From the NCBI GenBank assembly GCA_008711295.1, contig VUYV01000068.1, positions 1,920,582 to 1,984,581 of the forward strand: a stretch of DNA of 64,000 bases, read 5' to 3'. The DNA comes from Anarhynchus alexandrinus. Lineage: Eukaryota > Chordata > Aves > Charadriiformes > Charadriidae. Positions 40,101-53,148 of the stretch are shown here, piece by piece (the stretch's first letter is position 1; each line of letters begins with the position of its first letter). Under the pieces are notes generated by a model that saw nothing but the letters and a program-made list of their open reading frames with translations, had not been told where the DNA came from and ran no database searches. Made by a program: the position numbers and the translations under genes.

Positions 40101-43100
40101 TTCTCTAAACTAATACTCAAAAGAAGCACAGCATGATCTGTACTCAGAAAGAAGATCTGTAAATGGGTTCTTCGCATTTGCTCTGGATCTACTCCAAGAG
40201 TTATATTTTATCCCAAACTTCAATCCTTCTGCTTCAGGTGACTTTGCCTTACCTGATGTGTATTCACATCAATGTGTATATTTAACAAAAAAAGTCCCAC
40301 CACAACAGAATACTCAGCAGGCTGTAATTCATTACCTTGGTAGATAATCAGCAGTATGTGTGAATATGTGCGTGTGTGCATATATATGTGTAATATTGAA
40401 CATGGCGATCTGTTCCTTTGTCAAGAGAGAAGCTGCTTTTGGACAATCACCCTTGTTCAATTGTCAGACCATTGGAAAGGAGTTGGAGGGACATGGCAGA
40501 GAGTTTCTACGGAGAACTTTAAGCATACCTGGAGAAAAAGCTGCAGGAAGCAGGTAGACTTCTGAAGCAAATACTAGTAGGTGAGAACAGTATTCTTGGG
40601 TTTTAGTGCTGTTTGAATTGTGCCTTTCTGATCCCAATGACATGGTTAGACATTAGGATCTTACAAAAAAAAAAATCTACATTTTGCCATAATGTGCTTT
40701 TGGGCAGTACTTAGGCGTTTAGAGTGAGGTGGATGGTGTAAGACATTACACAGAAGAGCACACCTAACAGCAGGTACCACACGGCTATCTTCTATCTTAG
40801 ATTAGACAGGAGGGAGCTGGAGTGTTTTGCTATTTCTTAATTTCCAGTTTTCATTATAATGGTATATACAGGCGCAGCTGCCAAAAGAAATGGTCCTGCC
40901 TGCTCCCTCCACTACTTCTTCTCCAGTTGTGCCTTCCTTCCCTTCCCCCACACTACTGCCTGCTTTGTGCTGGCAAGAGCGGTTCTCTGGCTCTGCAGTA
41001 AACTGGGAACAGATGTGGATTTAAACCTTTTTTTTTTTTATTTCACCAAAAGCCTTTCTCCAGTTGAAAGCGACTGTGAAACTACAGCATTACATGCTGC
41101 ATCAGAAATCCCACCAAATTTTAACAATCCCTCCTGTGTACTGAAGGCAGTGCTGCTGCCTCTTTCCTTCTCAAATGACTTCCTGAGCCCTCATGCCAGC
41201 TCAGAATTGACCCTTCTGTTTTCCACTCCTCCTCTCCAACTCTCTACGTCTCATTGTCTCCACATGGCTGCTTCTTTGTGTGGTACCTTCACTTCCAATT
41301 GACATCAGTGTATGAGAGCTCCCCCCTGCACCTGCTGCCACCATGAACAGATTTCCTGTAGCTCTGTCCCTTACGACCTCTGGTTCGTCTCATAGCTCAG
41401 CTGCAAACTCTGCTTTTCTTCTTCTTGCATTCATCTTTGTTTTTTACTCCCTACCCCATCACTGCTACACCAGAGACCTTTTCTATTTCAGTAGTAAATA
41501 ACGTATTCACCAGAACATGCCGCTGAAGGGAAGCCAAGTCTACATGCAAATTCAAGTCAAATTCAGGAAAAACAAAAAAGGTTTTGCCTAGCATAAAAAT
41601 GAGGAAAGCCCAGACATGTTAGACTTCTTGATTTTGATCTCATCAGGATCAAGACACCTTGGTCTTTTTAAGCTAGGCTCACATGTGGCACTGTAGCATC
41701 TACCACAGAGCGGGAGAGTAAATAACCGTCATGCTCATGTCCTCATATTCCAATATGGATTTTCTCAAAGCTATTCTTCTCATCATCTCTTCTTCGCATT
41801 AAAAAACATTTACATGACACCTTTTGAAGCATGTCTTCAGCATGGCCCAGGGAAGCTGCAATGAGGTGGGAGGCGAGGAGGGGGTGGTTAGGGCAGAGCA
41901 GCAGCATGTGCTGGCACAGACCAGAGGGAGATGGAGGCTGTGCCCCTGGGGAGGTAGAGCACCCAGCCAAGCTGCCATATCACACCAGAAGACTCAGGAC
42001 AAGGGATGACGATAACCATAGCTGGCCGGGAGGCTGGGAGATGGCAGCTCAGCTCAGTGGTTAGCTGTGGCTCCCTGGCTGATACTTTTCCATTGCCTGG
42101 TCCTGATGGAGCCACAACCTCTGAGCTGCTTCCTTTTCACCTGCACACCCTCATGGCTCAGCTCACCACCTTTTCTTTCCACTCAGTAGTGTCTTTTGCA
42201 GGGAAAACTAACACTTTCTTCCACTTTTCCTTCATTTTCACTTTAAATGTCCAAAGCCAGAAGAATTCATTTCACTTTCAGTGGTAAAGTTCATGCCCAA
42301 AGGATCATTTTCCACCAAAAAAGAGTAAAAGTAAGGGCAGTTTTGGGTTAATCTGCAAAGAACTTTTAAGTACATTTATTTTGGCTCATCCACAGAACTG
42401 AAGCAAATTTTTGTTGCACAGCTTTAATCAGTGCTTAGCTTGGATATACGATCATGCCTTCTTCAAAATGAGATGTTCTAAATTTGATTGTGCTTTAATT
42501 AACTCTGTGGGTACTTACAATAACTCTGGAACGTGCTGTGTGATGTGATTAGCATAAAGGGAATCTTCATAATAAATAAGTAAATAAAATAAATTGGAGT
42601 GCTTAATGCAAAGTCCCTGGTAAAAGTCCCTGTCCCAGTTATTAAACCACAGAACTCCTAGAGACTTCAGCTAAGCCAGGATTTTGTTAAAAAAATGTAA
42701 ACAACTTTTTGAAACAAACTCATGCATATCTGAAAGAAACTGAGGAGACTTTAATGTGATTGTTGTTACAGGTAAATACCTTTCACTTTCCAGAATCACC
42801 TTTTTTGTTCTTCATCTACAGCCGTAATGGAGCAGCTGGTTGACTTTGCTGGCATCATTTTCTGATCCTGTTCCACAGACAGTGACTCAATGAGTGTCAG
42901 GGTAGACTTCAAAACAAGAGTAAAGCCGATAGCTCATTACCACCCAGTTCAAAATATTTATGGGATTAAGAATCATATATTACAGATAACTCAAAAATAT
43001 TTGAAGTCCTAATCCAGTGGATATACAAATCAAAAGAGTTAAGCCTTTGGATGTCTGTTTTGACTGAATGCCTTTCTATAAACTTAAATTAGGTCAAGAA

Positions 43101-44879
43101 AAGAATCAGTTTCCCTAGAGACACCTGATCACTAGTAAACAAGCTGAGGATTCATATTGCTGTTCTCCAAGCTTTAAAAATGCATTTTAGGGACCTTTAC
43201 TCACAGTAGTGCGGACCAGCCATAATTTTAAGTCAGTAGATCAATAAGAACAAAACTGGGAGAAATGAAAGCAGGAGCACTGGTGGTTTAAAAAGCAGAA
43301 TAAGCATATTTTTCTCAGCAACTACCCTTTTTACCGTACTAACTACCCCAAGTCCCCAATTGCCCCAAATGTATTTGTCTCACAGTCTTCAGTATCTACC
43401 GCTTATCAGAAAGCGGGATTTAAACATTACAGTACAGCCACTAAGTAAACACTCATTCCTGCATTCATCTTTTTACATCTTGATATTGAATTGTTTTCTG
43501 TTGAACTGTCTATTATGTTGTTTTTCACGGCATGTGTGTGTTTGGATTTGAACTTATTATTTGGCTGTAGCATTCATGTTAATAGACTTTACCCCTTTAA
43601 CATTTCTTAAATGTAGGCTGATCATCGTATACATCGTATACACCCATCATCTGTGTGGATTGAGAGGATCACATAGAAGGGCATGCCTGGGGTCTGGGCA
43701 CTCACAGTGACACTCACAGACATCTCACACCTTCACGGAGCTGTGGCAACAGCTTGTCCCACCCTGCAGCACTGGGACACGGCTGCTCTTGCTGGCTTTC
43801 CCACACTCCTGCCCATCCCTGGCTGACTGCATCAGTGCTACCAGGTGAGCTGCTGGTGCTGTGATGCAGGGGAAAATGCTGGCTGAGGAATGATCCTGTG
43901 ACGTGCCCGCAGCTGGTCAACATGGTGCGTGTCCTGGGTTGTACGGGGCCCCTCAGAGCTGCTGACGTACCCAGCCACCCAGGGCATCCGAACGTGTTGG
44001 CTTTGGCAATGAGCGACTGCCGCATTTGTTTTTCCCATTTTCATGCCAATACGCTTTATATGCGTAGGAGCATTTAAATGACGTATTAAGCACAAATACA
44101 AGAGATGAAAAGTGCAAACATGTAAAGAACGTTCCTTGCCAGACGGGGAACCGCATGCCAGAAACCCAAGGGGTGTCAGAGCAGGACTGCAGTCCAGGGA
44201 TTGGGTCTGCACCTGGAGGTTGGGGTCTGGCTTCAAATCCAACTTGATCCACCTAGGTCCGTGCTGAGACTGTCCTTGGCGTTTACATCAGGAACTGCAG
44301 GTTATCCTCTGATTGCGTGTGGCTGTGTTAGCAGTAATTGCAGAGGATTTTTGCCGCCCTGTTAAAGCAACTCTTGTGTTACCTGCAGAGCTTGCAGAGC
44401 AGCTGGGGGAACTCGCTGACATGGGAAGACTGAAGGGCTCAGTGCAGGGAGTGCACGCTGTGCCGAACTCTGAGCTTGTGGCACATCCAGCAGGCGCTGG
44501 GACACAGGACTGAGCGGGGCCCTGAGAGGTTATTTCATCCTTCCTTTTGCCCAAAGGAGGAGTCCAGCGTCTAACGCGCTATTGGTGACTGTGGTTAGGT
44601 TGTTGAATCTCACCTTGGGGTTTTACCCCAATATAAGTGTTTATACCCTAGGTGATGAAGGCTGATATCTTCGTCCTTTGAATAAACTAAATAAAGTGAA
44701 CTCTACAGCAGCTGATGAAAGGCTTTTTTTTTTTTTTCCATTTCTTTTTTTATTTCTGTGGCTGTTTGATGTGCTGGCAGAAAATTCTTCAGTGCTCTTT
44801 TTCAGTGGGAACGCTCCAGCGGGATACGTATTCCAGCAGTGGTTTCACGTGGGGCTTTTTATCCCTACCTGCTTCTTGC

Positions 44880-46000
44880 CAATTGTGTATCCAACACCTT
44901 TTCTCCCATCATGCTGGGAGCTCCTACTGAGTTGCTTCTCTGTTCTGACCTCTCTAAAGTATTTCAGAGTCACTGCTTACCCTCTGAAACTCACCTCCTG
45001 TGAGTACAGCCTCTACTCCTACTCCTGCTTTTTAGATACCTAATGCTGCGAGATATCTTAGGACTGTACTAAGACATCACTTGCCTGGATGGGCTCTCTA
45101 CTGAGCAATCCTGGCCACTCTAGGTGACTATTCTTCTCGTTATTTGCCACCTGGTCAGTGTTTGCACCATCCGATTTTGTAGCAGAAATGTTATGTTTAC
45201 TCTCAGATCTCGATAAAAATGTTGAACAGCAATAAGTCTTCTACTGCTCCATGCAGACTTCACTACAGTAACTCCCATTCCTTAACAGTTCTCCTTGGAC
45301 AACTGTACCTTTTCAATCCACCAGGTCTCATACCATTGAATATTTTGATCTTGCATAGTTCTACCTTTTGGTTTGTTTTTTTTTAAGTCAGGCTGTTGTG
45401 TGATATTTGTTCAAACAACTGACAGAAAATTCTGACACTTATGATGGTCCATACCCACCAAACTTGTGCTCTCATCAACAACGAATACTGAGCCTCAAGC
45501 CTGACAAGGCTTGTTTTTGTTTATGCCTCCCACACTTACTACATCAGCATCTTCAGTTCACAACTGATTGGGTCCTTTACCAGTAATTAAATTATTTTTA
45601 GTGACTTTTCCCAGGGCAAAGGTTAAGCCAACCTGCCTAGAGTTCCCTGAGGCTAGTCTCCCTTACTGAGATGGACCCTGTCACTAGCACCGCCTGACCT
45701 TCTGGGATTGTGCCGGCACCCAAAAGTCACCTAATTCAAACACTGACAGAGACTTTCTTGGCCAAGACTTGTGACTGGGGAGGGAGCAGGCAACTCAGGC
45801 CAACCAGTTTCTTAATATTCATGACATCCTCCCAAGTTACCAAAGGCCTGGAAAGCATCTGAGATATCTTCATAAATCCCAAGTAGCACCCTCCTGCTTT
45901 CTCATTCTTTGTCGTCACCGGCAGATGGAACAGCTACATTGAGTAGTGAGCCTCGCCCGTCACTAAGATATGTCTTTACCTAAGATTTCTAAAACATTCC
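44880..46000 (-). mobile_element. Ancient CR1-L3-like LINE fragment
   Basis: The plus strand shows the order of words seen in the antisense of old amniote CR1/L3 elements. These are 'atcatgctgggagct', 'tttcagagtcactgct', 'gataaaaatgttgaacagc', 'tactgctccatgcagac', and later 'gttaagccaacctgcc' followed by a 'ccttctgggattgtgcc' stretch. Divergence is heavy and no frame survives. The right edge is uncertain because similarity fades after about 45.75 kb. Confidence 0.6.
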
Positions 46001-49000
46001 CTTATAAGTCTTCCTGATTGTTAACTTCACATCCTCACTACTGTAGTGCTTGCCTGAGAATGTGCGGATGGGCAACATAGCAGGCATCCAGGCATTTCTG
46101 CAGCAACAGGAAAAAACATACTCTCTTCTGTGACCTTCACACACTTTGGTTGTTCACAGGTATTTTTCTGACTGCGCTAAGCCAAGAGCCAGTCCTGCTA
46201 GTGGCACTGTTGTTTCTGCCTGATTAGAATCATAAAGGAAATATTTCTCTGGTCGGTGATACAAACCACGCGTAACAATTCTGGGAAACCTGGTTGTCAA
46301 AAATAGATTTGCTTTTTAAGAAATAAACTATATGAATTAAAAAATCCTCCTCATTTTATTCTCCAATTCAGGAAATGACATGAGATGACACAAAGATTTT
46401 TACTTGTTAATGCCTGGAAAGAGGAAAGCTGGTTCCATTTCAGACACCATCAGATAATACCTTTGCCAGAGGATGTTATTACAGTTTTAGGCTAAATATA
46501 TAATATAAATAACCTGTCTTCTGCCGTACAAGAAATGTCTACTGGCTGGAAGCAATTATTGTGAGATAATACATGGAAGTTTGCCAGCTGGGTTTGTTAG
46601 GTTTTCTAACTCTACGTTTATAATTTACATTAGTGCATAGCACTATCTCCTAGCACAGCCAAGGCTCTGTTGCTCTATTTACGAACCTACTTTATGTACC
46701 AGTGGTAAAATTATAGGGCTGAAGTAAACCATGCAGTGAACTAATCTAAACCAAATCCTTAGAAGAGATTCATTTCCATTCAGGAAATAAGCACCACCTT
46801 TAAATGGATGACATTCAATATGAGTGAATTATTATTCCAATTATTTGGCTAGGTTTACAACTTGCCAGTGGCTCAGTGCCAGAATTTTACTTAACAGGCT
46901 AATAAAAATCTGATTATCAAAGCCACCAGGTCAGCTGCACACAGAATGGCAGTCGGGGGGCAGAGACTGAGCTATAGCAGCCACCGCCACAACAGCCACC
47001 TTGGTCGGACACAAGGCCAAGGAATTACACTTTTCTGTTACGTCATGTCCTGTGGTCAGTAATAAAAATTAACCAAAAATACTCCCAAGAGCTATGTGGG
47101 CCAAAGAACACGTGGACATGGACCCAATTTTCCCTCCGCCAGTGATCTGCGGGGAAGAGATAAGTGTGGGAAACAGTGTCCCACCGAGCCTGCCCCGGGG
47201 ACAAGGGACCTTCATGGTTGTCTGTCCCTCCTGTGCCCACAACTGTTTAAAAGGGAAGGGGGGGCAGAGATGCACCAGGAAGGGGAGGGGGCATGCGACT
47301 CTGACAGATTTTTGCATTCCTGGATCAGCAAGGAATAAAAGCTGTGATCCAGGCTAGGAAAGCCATTGACAAATCTCACAGGCAGACCGTAGGACCAGAT
47401 TTCTACATAGAAAACAGACCTTTAGCTTATGACAGCTTGTCAGCAACCTCAGAACACAATAGAGCATGCCTATGGAGAAACTCTGGGAGGGTTGTTGTAA
47501 TGTCACCTGTATTTTCTTGGTCTGATCACAGAGAACTGGAAAGATCTCTTTGGGAACAAATGTCTGGATGGAGATAAGGCTGCATTTGCGGTTTATAGTT
47601 CCTGTGTGATCTGCAATTGAAAAGGCTAAACATGGCTCCACTCAAAATGTTAAAGTTAGCCCCTGGGAGACATTCTCCTGGCAAAATGAAAGCCGTGGAA
47701 ACTGTGAAGACACCTGCTTTTATATGATCGGGTGAGAATGAAAGTCTTGCTTCCCTTTTCACTTTTATTTCCTTATTCCTTACATGATATTTATATTTAG
47801 AGCAAAAAAGGAACCAGAACAAAAATGCTCACTTGGCTTGTTGAAGTCAGACCAAATGCTTTGTCTGTAGCAGAGAGATGGGACTTTGGGGTGGCTGAGA
47901 GTTGTTGCAAGGCCCTGTCAGCAAGTCTGCTGCTGCGCCGCAAGCGCCACTTGTGCTGACCATCAGGGTGCAGGCAGAAGCCTGGCACCTGGGAGATCAA
48001 TGTTGCTTAGAGGGAAGATGCTCTGATTTGTGCTCCCCATCCATCTGACATGTGCCAAAAGACTATGCAAAAGCAGGATTTGTATTAAATAACTAAGTTC
48101 AAAGCTCCTAAGTTAGGACGTTCATCTGTCTTACAGACAAACCATGGCAGCAGATCAGTCTCCACAAGGTCTTTCGACACCCTTAAAAACTGAGTCACCT
48201 TCTGGAGGCTCCTGTCTCTCCCCAGTGACTACAGAGGGAACCCAGGAAGATCACCTTCCTCAGCTGAGTGCCCCAAGCTGTGGAAGATGACTCAGAGCCA
48301 TACAAATGGCTATGCAAACAGAGCTGCTCTGATTCAGCCCTTATGAAAATGATCGGAAAGGGAGAAAGTGGTACATATGGTTCGGCAGAAAGCAAGAGGG
48401 AAAACCAAGAGAAATAGGGAAGCTAAAAGAGGAAAAGGGGGAGAAATAGAAAGAAGTGAAGATGAGTGGTAAAAGGGAAAGCAACCACCGAAGAGAAATA
48501 ACAAAGACACTAAGGGGGGGAAAGTGTCTGAGAGAAGAGCTGAAGCAGAGGGAACTCAAAACCAGACAAGCGAGAAGTCTGAGTACCATGTGGAGAAGCC
48601 CTCATCCCCAAACCCTGACAGAGGAGCAGCTGCTGCCTGCGGCCGCAGGAGTCACTGCCTCAGCCACCCCTGGGGGCCGGAGGGAGACCTGCGTGAAGGA
48701 CACTGCAGCTTGTTCTGTCCCAGCCACTCCTGCCACGGCCCCTTCTGCCATTCCTGTTAACAGCAGAAATTTAGCACTTGGCAGGCAGCAGCCAGAGAAT
48801 GAAATAGTCTTTTCCTCATGACAAACGTACAGCACTGTTTAATGGACGCAGGGCAAGGCTTCTGGTGCCAGCTGGCGGAATTTTTCCATTTTCTGTTTTC
48901 ATTTTCTTTTAGATGTGAAAAAGTTGGCAAATTATCGAGGGCTTTTTCCTTGCTCTGCCGCCAAAATGATCACAGCATGACCAAGGCAAGGTAAGCACAG

Positions 49001-51572
49001 AGAAGCCTCCAAACCACATTCTGTGGGTGTTAGGAATCTCTGGAAACACTTCTGGTTTAATTGTTTAATGTCTTTTGTACCCACCGTGCACTTGGAAAGT
49101 TACACAAATGTTATGCAATGCCAGTGATTAAAAATCACTGACTAGTTCATAACAGTAAATATACTGCTGACTGGCGAAGTTAAATATGGTTAATAGAAAA
49201 GAATGTGGGAGACATTAGCCAGCGTAATCGCTTTAATAGTCTATTATCTTTAATGGAGTTTTTACAAATACACACACACATGCACACACACAGAAGATAC
49301 CAAATTAGAAATAAAACTGTAGCAGAGCCAAGCCACAACGTAACTATTAAGACCATTGATAAAAGGACTGCACTTGCAGCTGGATTACGAAGTACTGTAA
49401 AGCACAGTGAGATGCGTTTTCTCTTTGAGAAACCTTCCTGATCACTGTTTAATACCGCGAGGAAGTGTTGCCTGAAGGGTGAGCCGGCACATCTGGGACG
49501 CCAGCATCCAGACTGCGGTCGCATGGCTCTGCAGTATAACGTGCCGCAGAGCTACAATGAGAGGCTGAGGGAGGGAGAGAGGAAATTCTCACAATTGCCT
49601 ATTTCCCCGTGTCGCATTAAGCCACTCAGTGATCACAGGCCACAACTGAGTTACAGGAGTGAGTCACAGAGTTCAAAACAAGAGCATCCACTAATTGTTT
49701 CATGGAAGAGGCTTGGGGAAGTCTGAAGAAGGATTTTGTAGGATATTCTTTTACTCATTGTGAGCTCTGTAGTCTTTTTTAGTAAAGCCAGCCGTTCTGA
49801 TCCGAGAGTTTATTTTATGACTCATAGCCCAGGGAGAGCTGTGTTCCAGGGCAGGGCATCCCTCATGGGCAGCGGTTTTCTGCCTGTGAGCCTGGAACAG
49901 CTTTGAAGCTGTCCAGAAGGAGCTCTTAGACACCACCTGATGGCAAACGGGAGGAGGGAATAAATGGCCTCGTTCCCAGTCTAGCTGTCCCATCAGCTCT
50001 GTGTTTGGTCAGCTTGGTTAAGATTTGTCCACCCACATTTCAGGTGTTCAAGGTGAGAAGATGATATTGTAATTATTATTTGGCAAATATCTCTGACCCC
50101 AAGCCCCTGGACTTCATGGTCTGTGGATAAGAAGTCTCTATGATCAGCCCCTGAGCAAGGCCCAGGGGCTGCAGAGCTGAGTACGAGATGGGGAAGAGCT
50201 CCCAGCTTCTGCTGGAGGTTTGCTTTATGGGTGCTGGATGTTACGCCCTGGGTGATGAAAGGGAATGAACGGACCTCTGGGAGCTATGTGGATCCGGGGC
50301 CCTGCGTTGCCACAGTGTTCCTGTATCCATACCCTAAGAGCGTAGTGGAGCATCAGCTCCCTTTCCTCTGCATGAGGACAATGTGCCAGTGCTCCTGTGA
50401 TGCTAATACACCCTGGTCACGGGCACTGGGGATGAATGCGAGAGTGATGAGCGCAGTCACAGCCCCAGGGGTTGCACGAACGGCTGAGGACACGTTGCAG
50501 TTTAGAAGGAGGGGAGAAAGGGCATTCGTCCACGGGCAGCTCACTCTGGCGAGGGGGTCAGTGAAGATGGGGATGGCTTCCACAGTGCTTATTGCCAAAG
50601 GGTTACAAGCAGACTGCAACTTTATGGTTGTGGGACTGTGTTTCCCTCCCCATTACTGACCACCACCCCCAGGAAGCTGAGGCATTTGAGTTGCGTGCAA
50701 CCCACTTGCTTTTACAGTGATTATTTCTTTCATCTTTTTGGCCTATGTTTTAGGCAGAAGAATCAGTTTGTTTCTCCTTCTGGGTCACTCAGCTCCTCCA
50801 GAAACACTCTAACCCCTGATTCAGCGATTTCTGTCTTGTCCCTCTCCCACAGCTTCACCTCTGCATGTGCTCCAGGTTATTGGGATCCAATTTCCAGGAT
50901 CCAGAAATGCAGAAAGCAGTCCAGGATCTGACATACACTAGTGGTATAGAAACCTCTTTGCCAAAAATTCATCTTAGTGCACACTGGGTTACCACGTACT
51001 CATTTCTCTAAGTAATTCAGATTCTTGGTCTCCAATCACTGTCCTGTTGGTAGCCCTGAACTTTTCCTTCCTCCTTTTCTCTCTGTCCTCTGAGGCATGA
51101 AGTCTTCTCTCATTCTTGTCACCAAGTTTCTGCTTCTGGTTCCATAAACCTGCCTAAGACAGGAACAGATCACAGTTTACCTGCTGGACTGTTGTTTTCT
51201 GAGCTAAGGCTTATTCAGTATCTTAATAGGCTTTCTTGCAAATCAAAGATAACCAAAGCTTGGTGACTCATTGGTCTCTTCAAATGTCAGTCCCAACCCG
51301 GAGACTAAAACATCAACAGAGAAAGCAGATGAAACAAAATAGGATTTGCAGTTTTATGCAGAAAAGACCTGTGAAGGCAGATCCACTTGGCAGAAGCTCA
51401 GTTGGCTGGTTCAGAGGCAGGCCGGGAAGACTTTATGCAGATACTGTGGTTTCTTCCCATTGAGATGATATGGGCACGAAAGATTTAATGACCTAATTAA
51501 TCTAACCTCATCTAATCTCACCCTTGCTCTTTTCTGAATGAAGAAATTAAACAGTGGCTGCTTCTGGACCTG

Positions 51573-52301
51573 TGTCCTGGTTTGAGGTAAAACAGAACCA
51601 ATTCTCTGTTCAGTAATTTTACTTTGCAGCTACATCTCTTCTAACTAACTGAACTCTCTGAAATTAACAGCATATTGTACAGACATTGTTCGCTCCCAGA
51701 GTGATAAAACCGATGTTTATAGTTGATGCCAAGGCATGGTATGTGGAGAGGCTCTTGCTTGTACGTGTTGCTATAACAGCCAAGGTCAGCGAACTTTGTT
51801 ATTTGCCCCATTGGAGGGTTGAAAGCACAAAACCATAGAGAGGTCCCACCTGTGGGGAGGAGCAGACAGGACGGGTGACCCAAAACTGACCAACAGGGTA
51901 TTCCATCCCATCTGCCTCATGCTCAGTATAAAAGCTGAGGGATCAAAGGGTCAGCCCTCTTTCTTCAATGGCCGGTGTCCGGGAAGGACTCTGTCTGTCC
52001 ATCTGCCTTTGAGCCCGACCCTGAATCCAGATCTGGAATCCAGTTCCTGTCCGTCACTGAGTCCAGTCTGGGACTTTCCCCGTGCCTGCCAGTGCCGCGA
52101 TCGTGATCCCAGGACCTCGATACTGGTTTTGTATATATTTCATTATTTTGTTTTAATTATTCTATTAATATTTCATTAAAGTAGTTTAGTTTCTTCTAAA
52201 CTCATAAGTCTCTTCTCTCTCTCCCTCCTCTCCTTGGAGAGAGAGGTGGGGGAAAGCATCTGTCGTTCACTTCAGTGGCTGGTCTGGGCCGAACCACAAC
52301 A
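51573..52301 (+). mobile_element. Solo LTR of an endogenous retrovirus (avian type)
   Basis: It begins TGTCCTGGTTTGAGG and ends AACCACAACA, giving the TG...CA termini of an LTR of about 729 bp. Internal landmarks run in plus orientation: a TATA box (TATAAAAG, 51927-51934) preceded by 'gctcag', then an AT-rich stretch with ATTAAA near 52175-52185 as the likely polyadenylation signal. The flanks are acctg on the left and acctc on the right, possibly a decayed 5-bp target duplication. No primer-binding site or internal retroviral genes follow, so this is a solo LTR left by recombination. Confidence 0.75.
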
Positions 52302-52933
52302 ACCTCTCAGGACAACAGTCCTCTCAGGTCCCACTTGTGGGGGAAGGTCACTGCTGTTGGCAGGAGCTGGGCTCGTTTGCATTTTTCTTCTATCGAATTT
52401 TTATAAAAAAATTAAGACAAACTTTTTTCCATTGCCAAAAATATGGAAAATTTAGCAGGCTGGGAAGGGGAACAAAAATTAGAAAATCTTGCCCAAAAAA
52501 ATGGAAATTGACCACGTTTTACACTTGGATTTAATCCAAAATCCGTTTGGTGTAAAAGTACTTGCCAAATTCTTATCAGAAAAGCGCAAGTTAGCAAAGA
52601 GATCTGCCAGGATTCAGAAGGAGCCCAAGTTAGTGGAAAATCATCGCGTTTGGGAACCATCTACTAGAATAGTAACACTTACGGTCTTATATTTAAAACA
52701 ACAGCTTGGTCTCAGCTGTCTAAAAAACCTCATTGCATTACTGCCAAGTCATTAGCTTACAAAGCTCCAGGCCCTGTCTACACACAACCCTGCCATCCGT
52801 TTAACTAAAATCACTATTTAATCCATTTAGAGCAATTAGCACAACCCTTTTTTTGGGTAACCAAATTAACCTAAATCATTACGAGCCTGTTACAAACAGA
52901 GACAAACAATTTAAGGACATCAACATCAAAACC

Positions 52934-53148
52934 TGCGTTAGCTCAAGTGGTGCGAGTTTTGCGGCGAGGCGAGAGCTCAGGTCAAGCCCGGGGGATGCAG
53001 TGATGGTCCTTTTTGCGTCGCGGAGCTGTGCCTGAAGCTCGTCCAGCAGTAGCTTTGTGTTGAGGTGCCCAAGTGGTCTCTTCTGCGCAATGCTCCACGC
53101 GTAGTCTGGATCCCCACCGCTTCTCGGGGCCATGCCTGTCGCGGATGG
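52934..53148 (-). other. CpG-dense patch with unidentified 84-codon ORF
   Basis: About 17 CpG dinucleotides lie in some 215 bases, surrounded by AT-rich DNA almost without CpG. On the minus strand an ATG in good context (GGCATGG, at 53133-53131) opens a frame down to 52879. The frame has a Leu-rich amphipathic stretch around residues 24-40 (LNTKLLLDELQAQL), and its codon choice looks like coding DNA. I do not recognise the protein. On the plus strand the same patch has a perfect tRNA-like A box (TAGCTCAAGTGG, 52939-52950). An imperfect B box (GGTCAAGCC, 52980-52988) follows at about tRNA spacing, so a tRNA-derived SINE is an alternative. A small exon or promoter, or a viral or retroelement remnant, cannot be excluded. 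Confidence 0.35.

Noticed and set aside
40859..41302. 147-codon plus-strand ORF
   Set aside because: Pyrimidine-rich sequence giving Leu/Ser/Pro-rich translation. No domain, no splice context.
49122..49140. Short hairpin CAGTGATT-AAA-AATCACTG
   Set aside because: Eight-base arms with a three-base loop are expected by chance in a window this size.
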